From Epiperipatus broadwayi (Eukaryota > Onychophora > Udeonychophora > Euonychophora > Peripatidae), in assembly GCA_028023455.1 (NCBI GenBank), contig JAQFVV010012534.1, positions 3,146,558-3,210,557 on the forward strand: 64,000 bases of DNA, in the 5' to 3' direction. Position numbers and translations under genes: made by a program. Below the pieces are notes generated by a model. It ran no database searches and had not been told where the DNA came from. It was given only the letters and a program-made list of their open reading frames with translations. This document shows positions 23,545 through 34,019 of the stretch, one piece after another. Positions within the stretch are counted from its first letter, which is position 1; each line of letters starts with the position of its first letter.

Positions 23545-24270
23545 TCTGAGAGGATGTCCCCCAGAAATAAGAATTGGGTAATAAAAAATTTGTGTATTTA
23601 TTTTTAGGTATTATAAATTGACTCTTATTCAAAGTATTGTCCATTTTGTGTAATGTACTGGTCTAAACATTTTTCAAAGCAATCCTGCAACTCTTTCAAT
23701 GTGTAATACCTTCACTGTCTTTCCCCATCACTTACAAGTTCACAACCTTTTACTTTTGAGACACTTTTTCATTAAGGGGAATAAAAAAAGTCACATTAAG
23801 TAAGACTGAGTGAATATGTCAGATGGATAATCTGGGAGATGCTAATTTTTAATTAAATTTTCTTTCCACCCTCAAGGTTTTGTGTACTGGTATATTGTTA
23901 TAGTGAAGCTTACACTCCACACTTTGTCACAAACCAGGACATTTTGGTTTACTGCATCACATAAACATTTCAGAAGTTGTAAGTGAAATGTCTGACTATT
24001 ATAAAGAAATTCTGAATGAACAATACCCCTTGTGTAACAAAAAATCAGCATCATCTTGACATTGAACTTCTCTCATCACAGTGGCAAGTGTGATAAATCA
24101 CTCATAAATTTGTGTTTTTACCAGAGCAGCTTATTTGTAAGCTGTTTCAAGCATGACAATTATTTCCCCTGCTATTTTCTCTAACAAAAGACAGAATTCA
24201 CACTGTTTCAAATTTTCAGCCATCACAAAAATTGACAAATAAAATGTAGCAAACTGTATCCAATATATTG
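23545..24270 (-). mobile_element. Internally deleted mariner, copy 2
   Basis: On the minus strand the start codon is at 24221-24223 (MAENLKQ, then an E-F-C-L-L-L block and T-A-Y-K, T-Q-I-Y-E of the helix-turn-helix region). After a large deletion comes the distal catalytic half: K-G-I-V-H-S-E-F-L (about 24025), L-K-C-L-C-D-A-V (about 23965), a Y-S-x-x-L-T-x-C-D-F-F block (about 23795-23825) and L-Q-D-C-F-E-K-C-L-D-Q-Y-I with G-Q-Y-F-E (23640-23700). The frame 24054-23872 is one surviving piece. The first catalytic Asp is in the deleted part, so it is non-autonomous. Confidence 0.72.
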
Positions 24271-24975
24271 TTATGTATTATAACGGAAATGATTAATCGT
24301 ACAGTTGAGTAATTATTTGTACTTTCAACTATATTTATTTCGATTATTTTATTCTACATTATACTTAATTTATTATACTTTAATTCTTTCTCCGACTTTG
24401 ATTCTTTATCCATTTATTGTTTTCAACTTAGATTCTTTATTATCTTATTCATTATTTTAACCAACGCCGTTACAATACAAGCAGAGAGCTAATACAGATA
24501 CAAATTTAACTTCATATTTATACCCTTGACTGAACCCCAAGGCAATACGTACATATTATCTTGGCGTTATTTTTCCCAGCCAAAACTCTCGGCTGCTGAA
24601 CAGAGCAAACTATTTCAAAGAAACTTAGCGAATGTCCAGCGCTTGCTATTTATTTTTTAGAATTGGGATTCCGCACGAACAAGCAGCACATGAATATCTT
24701 AAACAAATCAGTATGCCCCTTTAATCACTACTTACAGTCCCTCCCCCGTCGTAGCTTGGTGATAGGAGAATAAAGCAAGGATATGAAATTTAATGGCAAA
24801 TATGTTTAATAATAATATTCACACTTTATATAAAAAATTACATTATAATAACAATAATAAACACAAACTTATAAATACTTGGCTATAATAAATATATGAA
24901 AATAGATCAGATATTAAAGTTCTTAAAGTCCTGTTGATAGAGTTCTATTCTATCAAATCATGGATTTTATATTTA

Positions 24976-25201
24976 GTTATGAATAGTAGATAAATGAAAA
25001 TGCATGCATGCTTTTACCTAGGCTTTGCTGTAATTGTTCCATGGGTATTTCTCCCAAGCGCTCTTGATTAACTTCCTCCGTTTGTGGGGTTATTTCTTTC
25101 CAGTTTTTGTTTGTTGATTCCTTAGGTTCTCCATTAACTTCCTCAGTTTGTGGGGTTATTTTCATCCAGTTTTCCGGTTGATTCTTTAGGTTGAGTTTCA
25201 A
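24976..25201 (-). CDS. Exon-like frame with two 22-23-residue repeats, unknown
   Basis: A minus-strand frame contains two copies of a unit built around W-x-x-I-T-P-Q-T-E-E-V-N (about 25165-25100 and 25095-25030), encoded by a roughly 67-base direct DNA repeat. A good 5' splice donor (CTAG then GTAAAAG, at about 25019-25013) falls just after the second unit, in frame. The start is not clear, because the frame is entered without an ATG. I do not recognise the family. It could be an exon of a lineage-specific gene or the leader/gag region of an LTR element whose border may be near 26020. Confidence 0.3.
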
Positions 25202-25208
25202 TTGACAG

Positions 25209-25415
25209 CTATAGAAGCGGTGATCCCTCTAGCAGGTCAGGCAAAGATCTTACATTGCGAGTCAGTGATGAGACGGCTTGAATCCGAACCCACATCCCTT
25301 TAACACCACTAGCCACGCACTTCTTCCATTTTCTTTTAGCTGTTGCTTCTCTAAAGTCTCTACTAGCAAAGCCAGACAAAAATTGTAATTTTCTTAATCT
25401 CATTCTTTTGTTCAT
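25209..25415 (-). CDS. Short Lys/Arg-rich frame overlapping a tRNA-like segment
   Basis: Minus-strand frame from an ATG at 25413-25415 (context acaATGa), 68 codons, rich in Lys and Arg at the N-terminus (K-R-M-R-L-R-K-L-Q). Its middle part coincides with a tRNA-like segment, so the coding potential may be accidental. No family recognised. Confidence 0.2.
   Translation of the reverse strand: MNKRMRLRKLQFLSGFASRDFREATAKRKWKKCVASGVKGMWVRIQAVSSLTRNVRSLPDLLEGSPLL
25265..25335 (-). repeat. tRNA-like (SINE head-like) segment
   Basis: On the minus strand an A-box-like TGGCTAGTGGTGTTA is followed about 20 bases later by a B-box-like GGGTTCGGATTC, the pattern of a pol III internal promoter. Folding as a full tRNA is not convincing. 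It is probably a tRNA-derived SINE fragment. Confidence 0.35.
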
Positions 25416-26039
25416 TGTTTTTAAAAATTTTTAATTAAGACTTAGATTTCCAACCAATTCTTATCATTATGTTTCTTTATTTAATTAGTGGCTGGAATGT
25501 AAGTCCCAATTAATTTAACAGATTAGGCAAAGATCTTCCGTTGATAACATTTCTTTGTCCGTGGAATTCAATTTGTCCAACAGACTTTCACACCTACGGC
25601 CATATTGTTTCTTTTTATATATCACATATTACATTTATTTTATTTAAAGTTTACAATTCATTCCTTTTTTTCACATTTACGTTTTACCTTTATTTTAATT
25701 TGTTAAAATATATTTTTTAAAAGAGAGAAGAAATGCATTTTTTTAATGCATCCACTTCCCCTCTCCCACAATAAACAAAAATAACTTTCTAGCATTTAAC
25801 TTACAAGAGAGAAAGAGACACATTTCTTTATTTATGCAGCCCCTCTCCCCTTCTCTTACTATTACAAAATCCACAGTAATTTTGACATTAGAATTTCAAT
25901 TTTTATTTTCCTTCCTTTTTTTTTTTAAAAAAAATTTATTAGCTAATTTATTTCACCTTTATTACTTTCAAATTTTATTAATTAAATATATATATGTGTC
26001 GACGACTTTACGTGGTCGTCACAGCATATAGTACAATAA

Positions 26040-29000
26040 TGTGGTACAATATAAATTTTATATATTTACAATTCTGAAGAAGTCTACTGCTTAATGGAAA
26101 TTGCAAGCATACATACAAAAATTAATAAAAAAGTATGTGGAAATAAATGCCTACATGAAGCAACTTATTATTTGTATTTAAACTATTATTATCACCTCAG
26201 TGGCAAGGGTTGTTGCTAGGATGAAAATAGATTGCAGATCACCAGTTATATGCTTTAACTGCTAATTATTTCATCCAATATAAATTTAGAAAGAGTTGAG
26301 TTAAAAGAGGAAAAAGTAATGGTTAATAAATTTGACTTTTTTAATATTTTGTTTTTGAGCACCATGTTATACATCATAACAGTATGATTGTGATCAAGGA
26401 GTATATGGGGTGCCCTGAGAACAGTTTCTACTAAACAGAAAATTGAGATTACATTTATATTATGTGTATTAAGTTTATCAGCCTTCCATTAAATTGATTC
26501 CTCATCTCATACAATCCACACCAGTTATGAGTCTAAACGCTATAGGAAATCACATGAATGCTAACACTGGCATTTAAATAGAAAAAACTTTATAAATTAA
26601 TTCCCTAATTCTTAGTTAATCTAAATAAATAAAATGTAAAATTAGCTAAATTACATGCTTACAAATCATTGTTTATTCAGATACTTTATTTAACAAAAGG
26701 AGTAGAGAAAATTACTTTAATTAGTAATAGTAAAACAATTTATTTACATTCAGTCATAATATACTTCATAATTATCATGGTTGGATATTAAGTGATAAAT
26801 ATAGTCTGTATCTATGCAATGCATTAAACCACTTATGGTGTTACACAAATAAAAAATTTAGAATTTAAAAAAACCTACAATTATTCTCATTTATCTGATA
26901 TAAGAAGTTCATGTAATTTATGATTTATTCAGTTTTGAAGTATAAAAAACCTGAATAAGTTGTTTAAAATGCAAAAATTATATATATATTGTAACAATTT
27001 AAATAAATCAATTGCCATTTGTAACAATTATTTATCAATTAATTTAAATATGTATTTGTAATTATTAAATTAATATAAAAGATATGTATTTGTAATTATA
27101 ATTTGTAGCTATTTCAATTCATCATAGCATAGACAAAGAAAATATCAGCATTAAAGATTCTTGGTATTTATTTATATATTGGGGCAGTCATTTAAACAGT
27201 AAAACATACTGGACATTGTCATCTAATAAAAATAATATTAAACATAGCAACTGAATAAAAGTACCCACTGTGAGATTCCTGGAGTGCCTTATGCTTATCT
27301 CCAATACTAGATTCTTCTAACAAAGAATCCTTCTATCCTTCTTTCCAAATATATAAGACCATTCATGGTCATATGCACACACTGGTGCTATTCATGACAA
27401 CTTATAAAAAAATATATTTTATAAAACTAATATTATGAAGTTGGAAAGGGATGATATCACTCTTTATTCAGTTTAGCTAAGTACATGTGTTTTCCCATGA
27501 GCGCCACTAGATTGTTTTCAATCTAGATAAGTATCTATTTATAGTGTACTTGAGTTCAAACTCATTCAGTACATATTTATTACACATGACTTGGATGACT
27601 ATTGAACAAAAATGACATTCTTACATTTTATCTATATTGATAAAATTACAAGATCCCAATATTACCAAAGTTTATACTATAGATCAAAGATTCTTATAGA
27701 CATTGCTAGCTCATTAGCGTATATTGATGAACAGACATGTATAATCCTATTAATGGCTTCCAAACAAGCATGTGAAGACCATTATTGATATTGATGGCCA
27801 TTTAACTAAATTATTTATCACGATAAACAATAATGATGATGATGATAATAATATCATAATAATGATAATAATAGTAATGTCATAATAATGATTATAATAG
27901 TGATGATGATACCAGCCATGGCTTATTAATAAACTCACAACAATAAATTCATCTTTATAAATTTATAGGCATCTATTAAAATTATCATATTTCATACTGG
28001 GATTTAATAATACTAATGGTGATGATTGATCATCATGAATATCTTTGCATAATATTCAATTTTATATAAACCCCTATTTACTAAAATATATTCATTACGC
28101 TAAACATTAAATTTAATGACTATAATTTATTAATGATGATTGATGGCGATCATAACTTTTATATAGTATTATTTGAAACATTTTAAACCAACAACATGAT
28201 ATCCATCTTTGATGAGGATGATCTAAATTCATGGACACAACACAATTTTAGCTTTCTATGTTGAACTATAATTATCAAAATTTGGCTATTCTCAAGCATA
28301 ATCCTTAAATACTTAAATATCAACATTCTAGTTTACCTATTATTTTGCGGACGCTTAATATTTGCAAATGATTGCTCAATATATACGAATGGTAATACTT
28401 AATAACTGCGAGCAATGATGCTGAATTAAAATGATAGAATTAAGACAAAAAAAAAAAAAAAAAAACACAATATTCTTAATAATTACTCGGAAACCAATTA
28501 AGATATATAATTATATTTTATTAACACTACTATTCTTTCTTTCCTTCTTTACAGTTAAATCGACAATTAAATAAATGGCTTATTAATATAAAAATTCATA
28601 TAAGTATAAGCAAATAAACTTAATACATAGGTTTGTCACTTCTTGATATCTCAAAATAAGCTGACTTAAATCAATATTAAAAAAATACATATTCTATAAA
28701 TGCTTATTTAAGAATTTTCTTACTTATCATATCATAAAATAAATTTCAGGTGAAACTTGTATGTGTTATTTCATTTCCATTCAAATGTAATGCCCTACTT
28801 TTTAATTTACTATTTTAAACTAATCATATATAACCTATTCTTTGATGTGTTTGGATAAACAGTTACACATTCACGCATTCGGTAATGTTAACATATATGT
28901 TTAAAATGTATACCCAAAAATTACATATATAAAAATATCTTTTTCTTTTGCAACCTTATAGCGAAAGAAAATAAAATACATATATTAATTTTTAATATGC

Positions 29001-29340
29001 AACAAGATAAAATAAAAATAAAAAAACATTATAAATGCATATATCTATAGGTTGCTCATTATCATTAACAACTGAAGAACAATTAAAAAAAAAAAACATT
29101 TCAACATTACAATATATAATAAAAAAAAATGAAAATAATGAAAATTTAAGTTTAAAGGTTTAAACTATGTTTGTGCTATGTTGTGAGATATTGCAAATAA
29201 CTATAGATAAACAAGTCTTTAATGTTTCTGTATCAAAAAAAAAGAAAATTGCTTTGACCAGTAAATTAAGGTTTACTTTTAATAAGTAAAAGAATAAAAT
29301 CGGTTAAAGAAAGTTCATATTTACCCGTCTACTTTTTACT
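26040..29340. other. AT-rich stretch, no gene seen
   Basis: About 3.3 kb of low-complexity DNA. There are GAT/ATA-rich runs at 27830-27910 and a 20-base A tract at about 28447-28465. No coding, RNA or transposon signature that I can support. Confidence 0.5.
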
Positions 29341-29517
29341 TCTTATTAATGTCCTGAGTTTGAATTATCAGACTGCTTTTCTTTGCTCACCAACAAAAAC
29401 AACAACAAAAAAAAAGAAAGTTATTGCAGATACTTTTAAGATAATGCTGAATCAATTGACTTTGCTTGTTTCTTCAATTTCCTTATTATTCACTGTTGAT
29501 TGGCTTCCTTCTACCAT

Positions 29518-29796
29518 TTAAAAGAAAAAAAAGTTATTATAAGTACTTTGAATAAGTAGGTACCGGTGGATTTGCTTGTCTCTCTTCTTTAAAAAAATAA
29601 TTGCTGTTGACACTTTAGATGATTGAGGTAAATCAACAAAAATTTGATTTATGGCTTCAAACTTGGTTCTACATAGCTGTTTTAAATTTTCTTTTCCTCC
29701 TATTTCCCCTTCTCCATTGGTTCGAAGGCAGTGAGCTTTTAATAAGACATGAACTAGTAACAAAGCATTCCATATAGCTTGCGTGGTTGGCTTCAA
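29518..29796 (-). CDS. Unrecognised minus-strand frame, exon-like at best
   Basis: 92 codons with a mixed composition for about 70 residues (A-L-L-L-V-H-V-L-L-K-A-H-C-L, G-E-G-E-I-G-G-K, K-F-E-A-I-N-Q-I-F-V-D-L-P-Q-S-S-K), ending in a poly-Phe tail from a poly-A tract. The local base composition is richer than in the flanks. No splice sites are decisive and no family is recognised. Confidence 0.2.
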   Translation of the reverse strand: MKPTTQAIWNALLLVHVLLKAHCLRTNGEGEIGGKENLKQLCRTKFEAINQIFVDLPQSSKVSTAIIFLKKRDKQIHRYLLIQSTYNNFFFF

Positions 29797-30836
29797 AATT
29801 TATCATTTTGTTGGTTATTACTGGATACATGATTTCATAGACAGATCAGCGGTTTTGACTCATTCTGTATTAATCAGGAAGCAGAAAAAATGGTTTAGCA
29901 ATGCAAAGGCATATTCTTATGCATAACCAAATATGTTAATATCATTTTTATAATTATTACTAGCTTATAATAAACTCAATCTTGTTCCATTTCTCTCCTA
30001 TTCTTTAATATTGCTTGAAAATTGCTTTATATAAACGCACATTTCATTTGCTCTTTTTTTTTAACTTTCAAAGAGTGAGAGAAAAAAAAAATTAAAGCGT
30101 TCACTCTCTTTTACAAAAAAAAAATCTGAGCTTACATTTCTGCTTAAGAATTATAACAAGGAAGGACCAAATGAGTTGAGTCTCAAAATAATAATAATAA
30201 TTTAACTGATCATCTCTCTCTAAAAAAAAATTTATGATTGACTGATCATCTCTCTAAAAAAAATTTATAACTGACTGCCTAAAAAAATTGTTTTAATCGT
30301 TTATATCGCGAAAAACATCTGGAAATCTTTATCTTAAAAAAAAAAATCAAAGCTTCACAAGTTTGACTTAAAATTGATCGCTATCATCTACATCAAAGCA
30401 CCTCTTTTGTAAAATAATTTTAAGATACAGATAACAACAAAGCTGGCCATCCATAGCAATCAGAAATAAGTGTAAAAGCATCTTTGTGTTTGTACAGATC
30501 TATTCATTGTTTCACACGTGTACAATTTTTATCTCCTAATCTAACAATTTTATTTTACACCTTTCTGATTTACTCTATTTTAACAAAATGAAAGTTAAAT
30601 AAATTTAACACATATTATTTAATAAAATATTATATAATAAATCATAAAAAGAACTGCTTATTCATAATAATAGATTTATACATATAAATCTCTGTATGTA
30701 TAAAAGAATAAAAAAAATTTTTTTTTTTTTTAAATAATTGAATACTGTATGTATATGTACAATATATATATGATTCATTCTTAACTATAACATATATATA
30801 TATATATATGTTAAAACGAAGATTTGCACGGGTTAA

Positions 30837-31034
30837 ATATATAAAATACATATTTTGCGGGTTCATCCGTGTTAAAAACTTTTAATATCAATATACTGAC
30901 GTTTCGACTTGGTCACACAAGCCATCCACAGAGTTATCTCTGTGGATGGCTTGTGTGACCAAGTCGAAATGTCAGTATATTGATATTAAAAGTTTTTAAC
31001 ACGGATGAACCCGCAAAATATGTATTTTATATAT
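30837..31034. repeat. Near-perfect palindrome (97-bp arms, 4-base loop), element C
   Basis: Arms 30837-30933 and 30938-31034 are reverse complements with one mismatch that I can find (g/a within the cgtttcgactt block), around a TTAT loop. The arms include cgggttcatccgtg and gatggcttgtgtgacc. Reading outward from the centre, each arm has a stem GCUUG/CAAGU followed by CGAAA and U/C-G-U-C, as on the 3' side of a hammerhead ribozyme. However, the first core box (CUGUGGAUG) departs from CUGAUGA. The near identity of the arms implies a recent origin or gene conversion. Confidence 0.85.
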
Positions 31035-31039
31035 ATATA

Positions 31040-32590
31040 CATATTAGCCCACTAACTATGTCTGAATAAAGTATTGGAAGTTGAGGAATGATGAAGTGAC
31101 AAAATACATAATCTATGCTTGGATGAGTACTTTAGAGGATCCAGCATATTTTACTTTGTCCTGGGTAATTGAAATGTTTAAGATCTAATAAGTATTGCCA
31201 GTTATTCCTTAGTAAATTGTTACAAGATTTTATTATCTGTTGTTTTATTAACCTTTACTGATTGGCCTTCCTTAATCCACCATACTATAACTGTAGACTT
31301 TGGTAATAGCTGTAAATGCATGGATTATTTAATTATTCAATGACATCTTCAGAAAGATTTATTTGCTTTCATGGTCATGTACATTCCTAAGGTAGTAATA
31401 TATATTCCATTGTAGTACGAGATAATCCTACAGCATCAAAATCTGCATGAGTATCAAATAAATTTTATTACTGTATGTATATAATCCCACTGCGTACATC
31501 TTTTGTATCTAGTGCTAAATATTTGAGCAATTATTATATGATGTTTAAATTTCCCTTTGACATAAATTATTTCTAATTTGTTTATGGCTGATCTTATTGT
31601 TGTTTCCATATTAACTTCCGTATGGTTCCATATATGTTGTTTTAACATTCGACTAAAAAATACATATGCGCATATATAAAATGCTGCTTTGGGTTTGACT
31701 ATGTGTACTTGAAAATTTCATCATAAAGGAATAAATTCATTTTGAACACTAAGTTAATATATTCCAGGTTTTATTACGACATGACTTACATTTATTCGTC
31801 ACAGTTGGAAGTAGACACAAGTTATTCCTTTCAGCACTTCATCTCTAAACTTTTCTTACTGTACATTTTAAATGAATACATCTTTTACAATTCACTGTTA
31901 TATAACAATTTTACTTTAGTGATATTTCCCTTAGAAATATAATTTTTATATATATAAAATAGTAAATTTTATATAAAAGACAACAAGGAAAAACTTTTCT
32001 TTCACTGAATTCTAGTTGTTTTTTCAAGCGGTTTCGTTGCTAGGTGATATCTCTAAGCTCACAGTTCTTTATTTCTCATGTGATTTATTGATGTAGGCGG
32101 GAATTTAATAAATGATCGCTCTTAAGTTAAAAATTTTCTAAAATATTATTTACAGACACATACACCCACTTGGTTGCATTTATACACATAGATGTACAAT
32201 ATCTCTTTGTTATTTTCATTAAATGCATGTATATGTATGAGGAACATCTTGAGTGATAACTTTAAATTACTACTTTTTATTTTAAAGTTTAAAATGTTGT
32301 TTTGGTTTCTGCTATGAAAGGATCATTTCCTGCTGGAGATTTAAATGTTCTCTTATAATGACTTTATTAAATAAATATTGCATTTTCTCGTAGAAGATGC
32401 AAATTACATTAGATCTTTACTATCTCCTATTCTTAATTTTATAACTATCAAAATGTGCTCTTACCATATAGTAATATGTAGGTTAAACAATGTGAATATT
32501 GAATTACATGGAGGTTGTAAAGATATTGATCAGTTATTTCATTAATCAGGAATAAGTGAATACAAATATTTTTTTAAATAATGTATATTT
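31040..32590. other. No gene seen
   Basis: AT-rich sequence. The frames at 31454-31648 and 31742-31942 have no family features. Confidence 0.4.
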
Positions 32591-32594
32591 TGAC

Positions 32595-32780
32595 TACAAA
32601 GGGGTAGATAGGTGATATGCACCTTAATGGCACAATATATATTGAAATGGTCAGATCTAAGTTCGATCCTAGCTTCATGATATCTCACATGTAGCCCACT
32701 TCAAACCCTAGTACTAACCGTGAATTTCCGAATGCAATGGGGCTTTATACGTTCAATACACGCTAGTTTCCTTAAAAAAC
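32595..32780 (+). repeat. tRNA-derived SINE-like repeat
   Basis: A B-box match AAGTTCGATCC (about 32659-32669) is preceded, at suitable distance, by a weak A-box (about 32605-32618). The next 110 bases (to about 32775) are of higher complexity than the surroundings, as expected for a SINE body. No second copy lies in the window. Confidence 0.4.
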
Positions 32781-33149
32781 AGTATTATATAAATGTGTGT
32801 TAAAACTAACTAGTTTAATATTTAAACTAACCAATATCATTAATAAATTCATGATAAAATTATTCATGAAAACGTATAACTGCGTGGATTGTGTGTATAT
32901 ATTTATGAATAATTAAATATATATATTCGTTATAAAGATTCATTGCATCGGAATGTTTTATTTTACTTTTAAACAGTTTGTTCAAATTTTAGTGATTAAA
33001 AGCTACATTCTTTCGATAAGTTTTCAGATCGTCCTTTCCCAAAAACAATGGGGAATTTTTTATCAATTAGTAAAAATAATAATTTAAAATGTAAAGACGG
33101 TTCTAGATTAAAATCGTTTTTCAGATTTACAAATTCATTTTCTAATTAG

Positions 33150-33674
33150 AAAATGAATTCAGAGTTAATGAGTTTGAAAACCTTATCGAAGGAATGTATC
33201 TAAAATCAATTAGCAAAATTTGTAACTTTGATAATGTGAGAAGCTTTAGCGTGAAGGCATCTAGATTCAGAATAGGCGGGAAACCAGAGGACAGTATAAA
33301 TAGCCTGGAAAAGTTTGGAGAGAGGAAAGCCATATTTTTTTTGAAAGAAATGCTAATAGAAGCTACGTGCATCTTAAATTATAAATCTTTATAGTGTCTC
33401 CATCATGGTGAGGGGAGAACTTCAGGAGTCTGACTGCTGGACCCGAAGTCCCCAGAAGATCTTCAATGTAGCTGTAAAACTAAACCTTTCTACACCAATC
33501 GTGCTGCCAAAACCTGAAAGAATCAATCAAAATGCTATTCAAATAATTTACAAAATGCGCGCCTATGTTTCAACCAAATCAGACTCTACCGTGTACACTA
33601 AAGGACAATTCATTGAAGGATGGGTAAAATCTTTCCTTTTGAACCGTAACTTTCTGGCCAGTTCTGAACTTTAA
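33150..33674 (+). CDS. Two adjacent unrecognised frames, possible exons or relic
   Basis: Frame one (about 33145-33394) reads through F-E-N-L-I-E-G-M-Y-L-K-S-I-S-K and S-R-F-R-I-G-G-K-P-E-D-S. Frame two (33405-33674, ATG at 33405) reads M-V-R-G-E-L-Q-E-S-D-C-W, then V-L-P-K-P-E-R-I-N-Q-N-A-I, S-D-S-T-V-Y-T-K-G-Q-F-I-E-G-W-V. Both are soluble, mixed-composition sequences, and the local G+C is raised. They are in different phases 10 bases apart, so either a frameshift separates them or they are unrelated. I do not recognise the family. A worn-out DNA transposon is as likely as host exons. Confidence 0.3.
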
Positions 33675-33890
33675 GTTAAAACACCTTTTAAGCTATCTAC
33701 TGTAAAATTTTCTTTTTATTTATGCTATCTTAAATTATGTAGTAATTCTCTATCTTAATCTCTAGTCTTTAAAATTAGTATTATGTTAACTTTCTTTTTT
33801 TCTTACGATGGCGGTTCGTTTATCTAACCTTACTATATATTTTCTAGATGATTATTAATATCATTTATTTTTGATTATATGCCAATAAAA

Positions 33891-34015
33891 CTTCAACTCG
33901 ATAACAATCCCTTTCATTAAACTTGCCTCATGAAAATAATATAATATTAAGTTTTATAGTAATTCTTTCCCACTAGAACTAATTTAATACAGTTCTATTA
34001 ATTATCGAGTTGAAG
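33891..34015. repeat. 125-bp MITE-like element
   Basis: A perfect 14-base inverted terminal repeat (cttcaactcgataa at 33891-33904; its complement at 34002-34015) bounds AT-rich non-coding DNA. No clear target duplication was found. Confidence 0.5.
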
Positions 34016-34019
34016 GATT

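Larger units (their letters stand above)
24270..26022 (-). other. Compositionally distinct block, possible LTR-element remnant
   Basis: This block contains patches with clearly higher G+C (24540-24760, 25030-25370) than the rest of the window. Near 25994-26022 a hairpin-forming border (plus strand gtgtcgacgac, then gtggtcgtcaca) reads on the minus strand as TGTGACGACCACG, which begins with TG as LTRs do. A segment agatctttgcctgacc on the minus strand (about 25236) recurs with changes at about 25520. I could not find reverse transcriptase, integrase or a matching second LTR, so the assignment is tentative. Confidence 0.25.

Noticed and set aside
27830-27910. GATGAT/ATAATA run as a CRISPR-like or satellite array
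   Set aside because: It is an irregular simple-sequence run with no spacer-repeat periodicity, and the genome is animal-like.
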